IMG/VR virus record: IMGVR_UViG_3300036795_000211
Location: 1 to 64,000 of that record
Reading direction: 5' to 3' (one strand)
Length of the DNA: 64,000 bases
DNA from: a virus
Shown: in pieces, positions 9,201 through 17,463 of the stretch
How the letters are laid out: every line of letters starts with the position of its first letter
How positions within the stretch are numbered: the stretch's first letter is position 1
The notes under the pieces: model-generated
The model's input: the letters and a program-made list of their open reading frames with translations, nothing else
Told to the model about the DNA's origin: nothing
Databases searched by the model: none
Position numbers and translations under genes: made by a program

Positions 9201-9326
9201 CTGCGGAGCCGAAAGATCGAACCCGGTACCGAGGTAGAAGTACGCACCTACGCACTGCGGGTTCATGCTAGGTACGCCGCCGCCTAGCAGCTCAATGATC
9301 CCGCCGATTACCAAGCTGTCAGTCAT
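6213..9326 (-). CDS. Large minor tail protein with glycine-rich tip domain
   Basis: 1037 residues from ATG 9326 (site GAGGGTGAT); the longer reading to 9392 runs into the tape measure gene. The first 190 residues resemble a distal tail protein (FRASNRAPTIPVV..., LLQTTAQDSWELIWTREG). A carbohydrate-module-like middle follows. Residues about 575-775 are a glycine-rich repeat region with many GG, GGG and GGGGG runs, ending 'GANGKIRLTFG', a signature of tail-tip adhesin Gly-rich domains. The C-terminal part is another beta domain. Likely at the tail tip and in contact with the host. Confidence 0.8.
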   Translation of the reverse strand: MTDSLVIGGIIELLGGGVPSMNPQCVGAYFYLGTGFDLSAPQMTSEQTASLLLDGEVITGFRASNRAPTIPVVMGVPSTGDHIADRLTLAGARELLLQTTAQDSWELIWTREGAEPLILDCMGLSSVVVHYSVLTEQGLFSLVDVSFAAFPYGRSDTQELIQFNSPSQQFPPPPTTVLIDDFGSTVGAANFLTGDASTFDTTIANWVGAGNSTIARVTTPVHSGAGALRLTSVASGDMFAAHSAAPSPLIDSPTGAQGAGLKCNAGDSITAKGWFRSAVSARTCKTGANFFDSSGTQIGGPLTGSGAADTTSAYTQVTSTGLIAPSGTAYARLLAQVVSTGAANEQHFFDDGYLDRGPVFSADNGSTWTKASVTAFGSFSAHWSRQWHSRPLYDHVLPAPVDITGRPKFSFWFGLSTPSNQWPVWHRGTVSFAVTLYDSAGNKNSFGFKRTCHASALVNSPHWQSISAHIPQVASGFDFTTISRWSIKMWSRWDANAVTSTGSKGQEVLQADAYLNLVQAQPTSVGTVGTRGAFYQLPGIVGTARTPLAIQAAPGTSSFSSVAEFTTPGSNNWTAPTGVTHVDKEEGWGAGAGGAGAQPGHGGGGGGAGEYVMELNVPVTPLTVYHPFVGAGGTGGTGGGNQGQGGGDSFFSGDSGRQLYAHGGDGGWQSTAWGGGKGGDGSQNYAHYPGGDGRQSNAAGDDHGGGGGSSGGPGSAGKSAGNYGNGRGGAPAVFDGGPGGDGGFSGVNTAPASQGKPPTTGPGGGGGGGSDDGSGYLGATGANGKIRLTFGAAGILPLQSLALHIPPRDAPDAFNPLCPITATDVPNGATEYLIPDIGNLNARYDGTYTMFAVLGTVNTPSASRDITIQLRQYPYPGGTALTQNIPRQGLVPSTDLLGTQTIVDMGPVTLPLSDIPPGSLSPYFGLTITDTNTSDRFLDVFLVDTKGTFILVNVGSISVFNNIWVDQPDTTRQLGRILGSNLDRDQAVSALQYAERFSGGPLAVYPNANNRLFVYSAQGLPGITAFYPPQWWTERLQ

Positions 9327-9333
9327 ATCACCC

Positions 9334-12027
9334 TCACTGCGCCGAATACGTTGCTCGGTAGGCCGCGTTGCGCGCTGTCCCGTCCAGCGCACCTCCGAGG
9401 GCCGAACCGGTATTCACGGCGGACTTCTCTACGGTTCCGATTAGCTTCCGTAGTAGCATTTCGACATTACCCATACCGCTCATCTTGGCCCCCCGCGCCA
9501 GTGCGATGAACGCGCGGCGTTCCGCGGGAGTGAGCACCTCCTCAGTACCACCGGTACCGTTCATGATCATGTGCTGTCCCGGGGGAAGGGGCCCGCCCTT
9601 GTCGTACCAGTTGTTCGCCACTTCGTGCCCCCACGCGGCCGCGGGAGAACCATACCGGCCAAGGATGTAATTCAGCCCCCACAAGATCTGCGCCTTGTAG
9701 TCGCCGAGGTTGTACGGGTGTCCGTGCCCTAGCGACTGCGGAATACCGTACGCCCCGGAGGACTGGTTAACGGCGTATGCGGACCAACCGGACTCCTGAT
9801 TCCACAACGACAGGAGTGGCGGGAACTGCGAAGCACCCCAGCCGTAATTACCGAGAATCGACCGAGCATATGCCTGCGCGAGTGCGGCGGATGCCGAACG
9901 AGCCCCGGTGTCCATAAAGCCACCGAACATCGACGGCGACAGCTGCGCATTCTTCTGCACGTACGCCGCAATAGCCTTCTGTGCCGCCGCGTTCCGCGCA
10001 TTCAACTGCCGAAGGAATGTCGGAACGGAGGGGTTGAACTGGTCCGCGTACTGCCAATCGCCGGTACCGCCGGCCAGTCCTCCGAGTACCTTCTTGGTCG
10101 GACCGGCCGGCATCACGTGGGAGCCCTTCGGCAACCACGTGATCTCCGGACCCTCTTCACCGGTGAGGTAATAGCCGGACGCTCCGATTCCGCCTCCCCG
10201 CGCCCTACGTCCCTTAATCGGACGGGACGGGAACGACACACCGGCGGGAAGGTTCAACCCGAACGTCAGCGCGACCTTCTTGCCGTGAATTGCGTCCCAG
10301 TCGTGCTGGATGTTCCGCGCCTTCTTTGCGATGTCCGCTTGGATCGCATCGGTCGTGGTCTTGATCGAGGCCTGTGCCTTTCGGAACGGCGCACCCAACG
10401 GACCCGGGAGCTTCGCCATAATCCCGATGATCTTCGACACGAGCTTCAAGAAGGTCAGCTCGATTGCATCCGCCGTAAGGAAGGTGGCGTTCTTCCAGAT
10501 GTCCAGCGCCCGCGGAATCGTCTTCGTAAAGAAGTTGATCAGCGGTGCCGCGAAGTTGTTATAGATCGAGTGCCACGCTGAGATCCACGCTCGCTTAATC
10601 GCCGGCCACATGTTTATCAGCAGCGCGGACAAGGCGACAACGGCACCGACCACTGCCGCGATGATCAGCGGAACGCCCGCGAACGCTAGTGCTAGTGCGA
10701 CGCCAAGTGCCGTAACCCCGAGGATGATTGCCAGCAGGGCGTTCGGCGACAGGTGCGCAAGGAACTTCGCGATCGCTGCGGTGATCACTAGCATTACGGC
10801 GCCGAGCGGTGCTAGTGCGATACCGAGGTTAACGAAGATGCGCAGGATGCTAAGCAGCAGCGATCCGAGAACCGGTCCGTTTGCCACAACGTATGCGATG
10901 AACGCATTGAAGCCGGCGGAACCCGACAGTCCACTGGCCCAGTTCGCAAACTCCCGGGCCAGCGATACGATTCCGGGTAGGACAATCTGCGCCAACGGAA
11001 TGAACGCGAGCAGGATCTGACCGAGTGCGTTAGCTAGCTGTACGCCAGCAAGACCGAATTCCTTGAGCGCGAACGCTCCGAACTTGCCCATCTCCTGCAG
11101 GAAGTCGTGGAACGCGGGGGAGGTAGCAACGATCTCGAACTCATCGCCGAGAGCCTTGAAGGCACCGAGCGCTGGTTTGACGATCAGCGGTAGTAGACCC
11201 AGTACCGTCTTTACGACCTGGAACCACGGCTGAAGAGCGTTCGATACCGGCCTTGCGAATTCGTTCTGCAGCTTATGCCAGAGTGCGACGACCTGCAGCA
11301 GCTCTTGGAACAAGCCCTTCTGCGTACCGGTGAGGTTCCTCGTCGCGTCCGCTTCAGCACGCAGTGCGGCCGTTCGTTGGGTCCCGGTCGTTGCAGCCTT
11401 GAGCTTCGCCTGTGCCGCCGTCAAGGCCTGGTAGTCCTTGATCAGCTTCGAGACGACCGGACCAACGGCAATCGCAATACCGCCGACAGCAAGTCCAGCG
11501 CCGGCCAACGACGCGGTAAGTGCACCGGCAAGACCGATAACCGGAGTTAGTGCGGCAACGATCAACGGGGCTAGACCGATAATTGCGGAGACAAGACCCG
11601 ACCAAACGACGTTACCTTGCGAGATGTTGTTCGACATCCCGCTGAACGCACCACCGAGACCGCCGATAGCCGAGAGCAGACCGCCGAAACCGCCTCCGCC
11701 GCCGAAAATCCCGCCGATGTTAAGCCGCTTCTTGTTCAGCGAGTCAACTTCGTGCTTCGTAATCTCGATCTCAGCGTCGGCTTCGGCAAACCCCTGCGCA
11801 TCGACCTTGAGCTTTATCGCCTTCTGGAGGTTCTCGCGAAGAGCGTCGTACATCGCGGTAGTCGATACCGCTTCTTCCTTCGGCTGCGCAGCGTCGACCT
11901 TTAGCTCGGCCTCAAAGGTCTTACCGTCGAAGTCCGCGCCCTCTTGCTTCGCCTTTGCAACATCTCGTTCGAACTGATCACGATTGAGCTTAAGCGTCGC
12001 TTCGATCGAGCCGGCATCGAACGTCAC
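9334..12027 (-). CDS. Tape measure protein with lytic transglycosylase-like domain
   Basis: 897 residues. The charged helical N-terminus is followed by a Gly-rich hydrophobic stretch (about 100-190) and several long hydrophobic helices (about 330-470), as expected for a tape measure that sets tail length and is ejected. Residues about 715-810 carry 'LWNQESGW...AVNQSSGAYGIPQ', the lysozyme/SLT-type core, with the Glu near 744 as probable catalytic residue. It follows the chaperone frameshift pair with a 4-base overlap. Confidence 0.9.
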   Translation of the reverse strand: MTFDAGSIEATLKLNRDQFERDVAKAKQEGADFDGKTFEAELKVDAAQPKEEAVSTTAMYDALRENLQKAIKLKVDAQGFAEADAEIEITKHEVDSLNKKRLNIGGIFGGGGGFGGLLSAIGGLGGAFSGMSNNISQGNVVWSGLVSAIIGLAPLIVAALTPVIGLAGALTASLAGAGLAVGGIAIAVGPVVSKLIKDYQALTAAQAKLKAATTGTQRTAALRAEADATRNLTGTQKGLFQELLQVVALWHKLQNEFARPVSNALQPWFQVVKTVLGLLPLIVKPALGAFKALGDEFEIVATSPAFHDFLQEMGKFGAFALKEFGLAGVQLANALGQILLAFIPLAQIVLPGIVSLAREFANWASGLSGSAGFNAFIAYVVANGPVLGSLLLSILRIFVNLGIALAPLGAVMLVITAAIAKFLAHLSPNALLAIILGVTALGVALALAFAGVPLIIAAVVGAVVALSALLINMWPAIKRAWISAWHSIYNNFAAPLINFFTKTIPRALDIWKNATFLTADAIELTFLKLVSKIIGIMAKLPGPLGAPFRKAQASIKTTTDAIQADIAKKARNIQHDWDAIHGKKVALTFGLNLPAGVSFPSRPIKGRRARGGGIGASGYYLTGEEGPEITWLPKGSHVMPAGPTKKVLGGLAGGTGDWQYADQFNPSVPTFLRQLNARNAAAQKAIAAYVQKNAQLSPSMFGGFMDTGARSASAALAQAYARSILGNYGWGASQFPPLLSLWNQESGWSAYAVNQSSGAYGIPQSLGHGHPYNLGDYKAQILWGLNYILGRYGSPAAAWGHEVANNWYDKGGPLPPGQHMIMNGTGGTEEVLTPAERRAFIALARGAKMSGMGNVEMLLRKLIGTVEKSAVNTGSALGGALDGTARNAAYRATYSAQ

Positions 12028-12347
12028 TGCCAGTCCGCCTTTCCTTCGACCGCGCGGACCCGGACTCCGATGCCCTGCAGCGCCTGGTCCTTCTCCGTCT
12101 TAGCCGAACGTTCAGGTGTCTGCGGTACCGATCCGGGCTCGTTCCCGACCTTCCCCTCTTCGCGAAGGCCTTCGATTAGCGAATACTGCTCCCACCATTC
12201 GAGCTGTTCCCATTCGTCCCACGACATCATGAACTTGACGCGGACAACGTAGTAGGTTAGGCGCGCATCCCGATACCCGGTATCCCGTTCAACTGAGGCA
12301 TCGAAACGGCGCCACCGACTTCCGGGCGCAGCTCCTTCATCAGCCAC
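12024..12347 (-). CDS. Tail assembly chaperone T part (made by -1 frameshift)
   Basis: This frame continues past the end of the upstream chaperone at 12257 and lies one base back relative to it, the classic G/GT arrangement. The unique part is acidic and Trp-rich (MSWDEWEQLEWWEQYSLIEGL), typical of the T region, then ends overlapping the tape measure start by 4 bases. No canonical slippery heptamer such as GGGAAAG was seen in the overlap, so the slip site is unresolved. The true product is the fusion, not a protein starting at 12347. Confidence 0.65.
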   Translation of the reverse strand: MADEGAAPGSRWRRFDASVERDTGYRDARLTYYVVRVKFMMSWDEWEQLEWWEQYSLIEGLREEGKVGNEPGSVPQTPERSAKTEKDQALQGIGVRVRAVEGKADWQ

Positions 12348-12694
12348 GCATAGAAGAGCATGCGGCCACGCATCGGCAACTTGTTGAGCTGAATCGTTGT
12401 CGGCTGACCCTGACAGAGCTTTGCGAAGGCCTTTGTGTAACCGTTGATCATCTGTCCGAGGCCGACGCTCTCCTCCATGTTCGACAGTACCTTCATGATC
12501 GTCGCCGGGTCAGCATCTTCCGACAAGTCCGTCAAGCCGGACTTCGCTAGGAGCTCCTTCGATACCTTTGCGAGGTCTCGGAAGAGGGCCTCCATCGCCT
12601 TGTCCGACGGCTCCGGAACGACCCCCTTTCCGCCTCCGTACTTCTCGAAGTTCCAGTCGAGTTCCTTGAGTACGGCGCCTGCATCGAATCCCAC
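12257..12694 (-). CDS. Tail assembly chaperone G
   Basis: 145 residues, helical (AMEALFRDLAKVSKELLAKSGL; LGQMINGYTKAFAKLC). Located between the major tail protein and the tape measure gene, with a -1 frame continuation. These chaperones bind the tape measure protein while the tail tube is built. Family is assigned from synteny and architecture. Confidence 0.75.
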   Translation of the reverse strand: MGFDAGAVLKELDWNFEKYGGGKGVVPEPSDKAMEALFRDLAKVSKELLAKSGLTDLSEDADPATIMKVLSNMEESVGLGQMINGYTKAFAKLCQGQPTTIQLNKLPMRGRMLFYAWLMKELRPEVGGAVSMPQLNGIPGIGMRA

Positions 12695-12728
12695 AGCTGC
12701 CTCCTAGCCGCTGGTTGGGTCGACCCGC

Positions 12729-13328
12729 TTACAGCGCGGTCGAGATGATGTCGATGACCTGGCAGTTAGACAGGTCGGTCAACGAGTTCAGCGTGATCGG
12801 GTACATCCGCTTGTCCGCCGCACGGCGGAAGTTCGTCTGCACCTGTCCCGCCGAGTTGATCTTCGGGATGTAGAAGACGCGGGGGAACCCGAGGTCGTTC
12901 TTCGCCAGGATCGCACAGGCGAGCGAAGCGAAGTTCGAACTCAAGGTAAGCGTCTTCTTACCGGGAACGCCGGTACCCTGCGATTGCGTGGCGATCGATC
13001 CACCGCCGCCGTACGCGAGGTTGATGTTGTTCAGCGTCTCTTCGGCCATCGAGGTCGAGATCTGGAAGGTCGCCGTTTGCACCAGCGAGGCCACCGGGAT
13101 CGGCGTCTCCTCGATCTGGATGTCGTTCATGTTCGGCGAGAACTGGACCTGGACGCCCTGATCGGTACCGCCGGTATACGTCCAGCCAGTCCACTTGGAG
13201 AAGTCACCGAGATCGACGTCCGCCGGGAGCGCCGTACCGAACGGTGACGTCCACAGGTAACCGTTACCGAATAGCACCTCCTGCGTGTTGTACGCGGGAG
13301 GCAGGAACTCAGTACCCAAGTTCGGCAT
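12729..13328 (-). CDS. Major tail protein (tail tube)
   Basis: 199 residues. Tube-protein-like pattern: 'NGYLWTSPFGTALPADV', 'WTYTGGTDQGVQVQFSPNMNDIQIEETPIPVASLVQTATFQIS', then repeated strands. Directly upstream of the chaperones, as in siphoviruses. GC-ending codons are common here, as expected for a highly made protein. Confidence 0.85.
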   Translation of the reverse strand: MPNLGTEFLPPAYNTQEVLFGNGYLWTSPFGTALPADVDLGDFSKWTGWTYTGGTDQGVQVQFSPNMNDIQIEETPIPVASLVQTATFQISTSMAEETLNNINLAYGGGGSIATQSQGTGVPGKKTLTLSSNFASLACAILAKNDLGFPRVFYIPKINSAGQVQTNFRRAADKRMYPITLNSLTDLSNCQVIDIISTAL

Positions 13329-13352
13329 TGCGGGTCACTCCTTTCCGTGTAG

Positions 13353-13730
13353 TTAGACGCCGGGAACCGGTGTCACGTTGATTAGACCGACCGAAATGGT
13401 CGAAGCACCGGCGAAGTCGATGTACATGTTCCCATCGGCCTGCTTGTGATTCTTTGCGTTGTACGGACCGAGGACGTACGTCTTACCGGTCGGTACCGTC
13501 GCCAACGGCATCTGCGCCGCTGCCGGAACAGCCCCCTCCGGTTCGACCAGCGGACTGACGTTCCTCGTAAGGGTCAGCGTGCTACCCGACGTGTTCGTCA
13601 CGACCAGCAGCATGTAGCCGTTGTTCGCGAACTGCACACCGGTAAAGCCGGTCGTAACGGTGAGTGCCGCGGTCGTGACGTCGACCCCTGCCGGACTTGC
13701 TGCGGCCGGGTTAAGCGCTAGCCTCGCCAC
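13353..13730 (-). CDS. Small beta-sandwich structural protein
   Basis: 125 residues, GTG start with GAGGAGG site. Strand-rich sequence 'LTVTTGFTGVQFANNGYMLLVVTNTSGSTLTLT' and 'GKTYVLGPYNAKNH...MYIDFAGA...ISVGLINV' resembles a phage head or tail decoration or Ig-like domain. It sits beside the major tail protein; exact role not known. Confidence 0.65.
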   Translation of the reverse strand: MARLALNPAAASPAGVDVTTAALTVTTGFTGVQFANNGYMLLVVTNTSGSTLTLTRNVSPLVEPEGAVPAAAQMPLATVPTGKTYVLGPYNAKNHKQADGNMYIDFAGASTISVGLINVTPVPGV

Positions 13731-14088
13731 CGGCTTCCTCCTCGCTCTTGTCGGTGAGCGTCACGCCCTGCGACACGGCCGCGTCACGCAAGAGTGCGGC
13801 CTGCTGCGGACTAAACGCACGGTACTCATCGGTGACCTCGGCCCCGATGATCTCGAGACCGGAGTGCGGTGAAGCCACCTTCAGCCACACGGAATCCGAC
13901 TTCGGATCCTTTTCCGCTTCATCCGGAATCGGCTGTCCGGCCGGAACGACCCCGGGAGGGTATTCCTCTGCGGGTGCCGCCCCCGCAGCTTCCGCCGGAG
14001 GCTCCGAGTCGGCATCGGAAACGGTAACCGCGGGGGCGGCAGCTTCGGTCTTCTGCGGTTCTTCGTCGTCAGCCCATGTGGAGCTCAT
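13711..14088 (-). CDS. Acidic, disordered virion-region protein
   Basis: 125 residues. The first 60 are Ala/Pro/Glu-rich and probably disordered; residues 65-110 look like a small folded module (SVWLKVASPHSGLEIIGAEVTDEYRAFSPQQAALLRDAAVSQGV). A similar 'module plus acidic tail' design occurs in the gene at 15677. Unknown function; co-transcribed with the head-tail joining genes. Confidence 0.6.
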   Translation of the reverse strand: MSSTWADDEEPQKTEAAAPAVTVSDADSEPPAEAAGAAPAEEYPPGVVPAGQPIPDEAEKDPKSDSVWLKVASPHSGLEIIGAEVTDEYRAFSPQQAALLRDAAVSQGVTLTDKSEEEAGGEASA

Positions 14089-14477
14089 ACTCCGACCACC
14101 AATCGATAGTTGCTTACGTACTCGAGTCGATCGCCGTCATCCGGTGGTCCCAGCGGGGTAGGCGCACTTCCGAATCGGTCGATCAATCGGATACGCGTGG
14201 TACCGATTGTCATCGGCACGGGAGCGGCAAGCAACATCGCATCGTATGCCGTCGCCGTATTCTCGGGCCAGTCCTGTTCGTTGGCGTCCCCGCGTACCCG
14301 CATCTGGAAGTTCTGGTCGTCGAGAATCCCCTCCGTGGTAAGCCCGGCGCCTCCCGCGAACGTGAACGTGATCATCCGTCCCGGCATCTCGGGGATGAAC
14401 GGACCCCGATTGATCAGTGTCTTGTCGGCACCGAGCTGCAGCAGGAAGCCGTTGAAGTCGGCCCAGATCCACGCCAT
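14085..14477 (-). CDS. Head-tail joining or tail terminator protein
   Basis: 130 residues from ATG 14477, which overlaps the previous stop as TAATG; the longer frame to 14528 is not supported. Short strands with 'DRLEYVSNYRLVVGV' at the end and position after the connector genes match minor capsid or tail terminator proteins. Assigned mainly by synteny. Confidence 0.65.
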   Translation of the reverse strand: MAWIWADFNGFLLQLGADKTLINRGPFIPEMPGRMITFTFAGGAGLTTEGILDDQNFQMRVRGDANEQDWPENTATAYDAMLLAAPVPMTIGTTRIRLIDRFGSAPTPLGPPDDGDRLEYVSNYRLVVGV

Positions 14478-14986
14478 TACGCACCGCCGTGATAGTTCGG
14501 CGGGTGAATGTGTCCCTCGACGTGCCACCAGATGTAACCGAGTAGTGGACCGGGAAGCGGAATCCGCCGCGCTTTGTCCCGCAGTTCCTGCTCGGTCAAA
14601 CGGCGGGCCGCGGGAGGACGATTAAAGATAAGCTTTCCGCTGCTCGTTACGCTCGGGTGTCCCGATCGTCGAAGGTCGCCCCACAACACCGGGGCATGCG
14701 TTTCCACGCCACCTTCTCCGGCGAGGTCCTCCATCGCGTCTTCCATCCCCCGTGCACCACCGTCCTCAAGGACAGTTTCGGCGATCCCGGTGAGGTACCG
14801 ATCGCGATTGTCTAGGAGCGGTTGGCTCAGATATTTGGCCTGTCCGCCCCTGGGGTGCTTCAGGTCCAGCCCTTCGTGCTGGTACTTCGCGTAGATCTGA
14901 TCCACGACCACTTGTCCGGTAAGCGGACCGCCTTCGTCTACGATTTTCGACAGGTCGTCCATTCGCTTACCGAAGGTCCCGGCCAT
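14477..14986 (-). CDS. Head-tail joining protein (HK97 gp10-like by position)
   Basis: 169 residues. Helical N-terminus, 'DAMEDLAGEGGVETHAPVLWGDLRRSGHPSV', and a C-terminus rich in Pro/His (HIHPPNYHGGA). The 'THAPVLWGDLRRS' stretch resembles neck proteins that contact the connector. One-base overlaps on both sides (TAATG type) show tight coupling. Confidence 0.65.
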   Translation of the reverse strand: MAGTFGKRMDDLSKIVDEGGPLTGQVVVDQIYAKYQHEGLDLKHPRGGQAKYLSQPLLDNRDRYLTGIAETVLEDGGARGMEDAMEDLAGEGGVETHAPVLWGDLRRSGHPSVTSSGKLIFNRPPAARRLTEQELRDKARRIPLPGPLLGYIWWHVEGHIHPPNYHGGA

Positions 14987-15489
14987 CAGAAGCCCTCGTG
15001 GAGTGCAGGATCGTTCTCCAGCGATACGCCGTCAACGCCGAAGGGCGGCCGGAGCCCGAGACCGAAGTCGCTACCGGTAAACGCCGTGGCACCGTATAGC
15101 AACGGATTGATCACCTTCGACCGTGTTTCCACGGGAACCGGATCAGTGTCGACTCCCGGAGGTACGACCTGAATCTCCCCGGCCCGGATACCCTTCAGCG
15201 TTGCTTGGGCGTCCTGGTACAGCAAGTAGACCGGATCGAACTGCGAAAGGTCCTTGCCCTTTCGGTATGCGAGGGTAGCGTAGTACGCTCCCAGCGCGAT
15301 AACGAGTCCCTTAACGATCGGGGTTACGTTCGAGTCCTCGAACGGCTGACCCGTGGACCCATCGACCAGACCCTGCGCACGAGTTATGTGCTGCGACATC
15401 TGATCGTCCGTGAACGTAGCCGCGGTACCGGCGAAGTTGCCGTCCGGGGCCAGCGTTTCACGGATATCGGCTGGGAGCGCGTACGTCAC
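14986..15489 (-). CDS. Head-tail connector (adaptor) protein
   Basis: 167 residues. 'LPADIRETLAPDGNFAGTAATFTDDQMSQHITRAQGLVDGSTGQPF' followed by a helical part 'IVKGLVIALGAYYATLAYRKGKDLSQFDPVYLLYQDAQATLKGIRAG' is the usual layout of gp6-like adaptors that attach below the portal ring. It follows the capsid genes as expected. Confidence 0.75.
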   Translation of the reverse strand: MTYALPADIRETLAPDGNFAGTAATFTDDQMSQHITRAQGLVDGSTGQPFEDSNVTPIVKGLVIALGAYYATLAYRKGKDLSQFDPVYLLYQDAQATLKGIRAGEIQVVPPGVDTDPVPVETRSKVINPLLYGATAFTGSDFGLGLRPPFGVDGVSLENDPALHEGF

Positions 15490-15680
15490 TTCTGGTCGCT
15501 CCCCTTCGGGGCCTCAGCGGCTGAGTCCTTCTTCGTGGACTCATCGGCCTCGCGCTCTTCACGCGCGGCCGCCGCCACCGGGGCATCCGGGTCCGGCAAC
15601 TTCTTCGTGCCGGCATCGGTACCGGCAGAAGCGGCCGTGGGGACGGCGTCCTTCGGGTCGTACTCGCCTTCCTTGGTCAC
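15486..15680 (-). CDS. Small charged disordered protein
   Basis: 64 residues, almost only K, E, D, A, P, S and T, so probably unstructured. It overlaps both neighbours by 4 bases (ATGA type), which supports it as a real gene. Role unknown; such spacers are common between capsid and connector genes. Confidence 0.55.
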   Translation of the reverse strand: MTKEGEYDPKDAVPTAASAGTDAGTKKLPDPDAPVAAAAREEREADESTKKDSAAEAPKGSDQK

Positions 15681-15907
15681 GACTCCTCCTCCGGTTCCTC
15701 ACCGAACAGCGGTGCCTTGGCCGCGGACCGGAACGTTGCCGCCTCTTCCTTTGACGGCTTACGAACGGTACCCCGATCGCGCAGCTCCGTGGCGACGGAT
15801 CGCGGGAGCTCCACGACCGTGTCGGCCCGAAGCAGCTGGCCCTGATGCGAACTGTTCCGCACCATATAGGCCTTGACCATCGGGTCCTTCTCGGCGGTGT
15901 CCGCCAT
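15677..15907 (-). CDS. Small protein after the major capsid gene
   Basis: 76 residues. 'AYMVRNSSHQGQLLRADTVVELPRSVATELRDRGTVRKPS' looks like a small SH3-like or 'head protein' module common directly after capsid genes, with an acidic tail (EEPEEES). Ribosome site GGAAAGGAGG upstream. Function unknown. Confidence 0.6.
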   Translation of the reverse strand: MADTAEKDPMVKAYMVRNSSHQGQLLRADTVVELPRSVATELRDRGTVRKPSKEEAATFRSAAKAPLFGEEPEEES

Positions 15908-15945
15908 TGTTCCTCCTTTCCCGAACTACTGCTGGCGTTCCGGGA

Positions 15946-16944
15946 TCAGCCGGTCGTCAGTGCGGTGCCACCGGCAGGCGGCTGGGCCGTGGTAACGCCG
16001 GTCAGCATGCAGACGGCCTGCGGCTGGTCGACACCCAGCGCCGATGCCCGCTGCACGTCGGAACGCCACGTCTTGCGCGGCTCATCCCGGTACAGCGGCG
16101 AGGCCATCAGCGGGATCTCATCGGAATAGAACCCGAGGCGACCTCGCTGCACGACGAACGCCGTACCTGCCGGGCACTGTCGGGAGACCAGAACGTCGAG
16201 GTTCATGATCTTGTTCGGCAGCAACCCGGTGTAGTAGATAGAATCGGTGGCCGCGTCGCCGATGTACGGCTTGGCGAAGTCCACCGACTTGAACAGGGCC
16301 AGCTTGGCCGTGTGGTCGATGATCAGGGTGTCCGGCTCGAAGCCGAAGAAGTTCTGACCCTGAGCGTCGTACGCGGCGTTCTCGACCAGCCAGATCGCAT
16401 CGGCGAGGTGCGCCCGGATGATCCCCGAGTTCGCCGTTGACGTGCCGCCCTGCGCGATGGTGCCGTCCCACGCGTCCGCCGCCGTGATCGAGTACTGCGA
16501 CCCGGAAGGGATCTGCGAAACGAGCAGGTTGAAGAACGCCGTGTTCCAGTTCTTCACCATCGTGTTCTTGACCTGCGTGAGCTGCCGGTTCACCGGGTCC
16601 ACGATCTGCCGGCGCCGCATGGCATCGGAGACCTGGATTGCCAGTGCACGCTCATAGCTGTACGCCACGAGCAGTTCCCCGACGGCCCCGGTCGTGGCGG
16701 GCACTTCGGCGAACTCAGCGCGGATGTCCGAGTCGTTCTGAGCGAACAGCGGCGTGGACCGTTCGTAACGGACCGCACCGGACTCGTTCATGCCGGCATT
16801 CCGGAGCACGGACTCGATGATGAACTCGTTCGACATCAGGTCGAGTATGAGTGCCGGAATGCGCATCGGGTCCTTGAGATAGTCGTCGACGGTAATGCGC
16901 TGGCCGTCGAACGAGCTAGCAATCGGGAACGTCTGCGTAACCAC
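15946..16944 (-). CDS. Major capsid protein (HK97 fold expected)
   Basis: 332 residues, GTG start with a strong GGAGGAACCGG site. Capsid-like sections: 'LSNEFIIESVLRNAGMNESGAVRYE', a long helix 'DAMRRRQIVDPVNRQLTQVKNTMVKNWNTAFFNLL', and 'FGFEPDTLIIDHTAKLALFKS'. Codon use is strongly GC-ending compared with neighbours, a mark of high expression. Follows protease-scaffold and decoration genes. Confidence 0.88.
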   Translation of the reverse strand: MVTQTFPIASSFDGQRITVDDYLKDPMRIPALILDLMSNEFIIESVLRNAGMNESGAVRYERSTPLFAQNDSDIRAEFAEVPATTGAVGELLVAYSYERALAIQVSDAMRRRQIVDPVNRQLTQVKNTMVKNWNTAFFNLLVSQIPSGSQYSITAADAWDGTIAQGGTSTANSGIIRAHLADAIWLVENAAYDAQGQNFFGFEPDTLIIDHTAKLALFKSVDFAKPYIGDAATDSIYYTGLLPNKIMNLDVLVSRQCPAGTAFVVQRGRLGFYSDEIPLMASPLYRDEPRKTWRSDVQRASALGVDQPQAVCMLTGVTTAQPPAGGTALTTG

Positions 16945-16982
16945 CCGGTTCCTCCTTTCCCTTCGTTGTTATCGAGTGGCGG

Positions 16983-17405
16983 TCAGAGCAGCGGACCGAT
17001 TCGGGCCCGAGCCACCGTTGCTGCGCCGGCCACACCGAGAGGTTCGGTGCATCGGCCGACGACCGTGCCGAACACGTTCGCAGCGATCGTCTGGACCTGG
17101 CCAGTGGCATCTGCCGCCAGCAAGGCACCGAACGCCGTTGCGGTGTTGTACGTGACCCGGAGGTCGATCCCGTAGCCGACGGCCACGTAGTCCGGGTTCT
17201 GAGCGATGTTCGCCGGGTTCTGGGCGTCCTGACTCGTCCGGACCCCCGCGTCATGCAGGGCAACGCCCACGCACGTTGCGGCGAGTGCGGTGCAGGTCTT
17301 AACCGCACCACCGGTATCCGGCATCACCAGCTGGCTGCCCAGCACGGTCGAGATGACCTGATACGTGGTCGGACCCTGACGGACGTAAGGCACGAGGCCT
17401 GGCAT
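16983..17405 (-). CDS. Head decoration protein candidate
   Basis: 140 residues, ATG start with GGAGGG site. 'TCTALAATCVGVALHDAGVRTSQDAQNPANIAQ...YVAVGYGIDLRVTYNTATAFGALLAADATGQVQTIAANVFGTVVGRC' resembles DUF2190-like or decoration proteins that bind the outside of the shell. Position between scaffold-protease and capsid gene fits. Confidence 0.65.
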   Translation of the reverse strand: MPGLVPYVRQGPTTYQVISTVLGSQLVMPDTGGAVKTCTALAATCVGVALHDAGVRTSQDAQNPANIAQNPDYVAVGYGIDLRVTYNTATAFGALLAADATGQVQTIAANVFGTVVGRCTEPLGVAGAATVARARIGPLL

Positions 17406-17463
17406 CGGCTACGGCCCTCCTTCCTTTCTGTTCTCGATGATCGCGGGAGTGGGAGCTTGCCCC

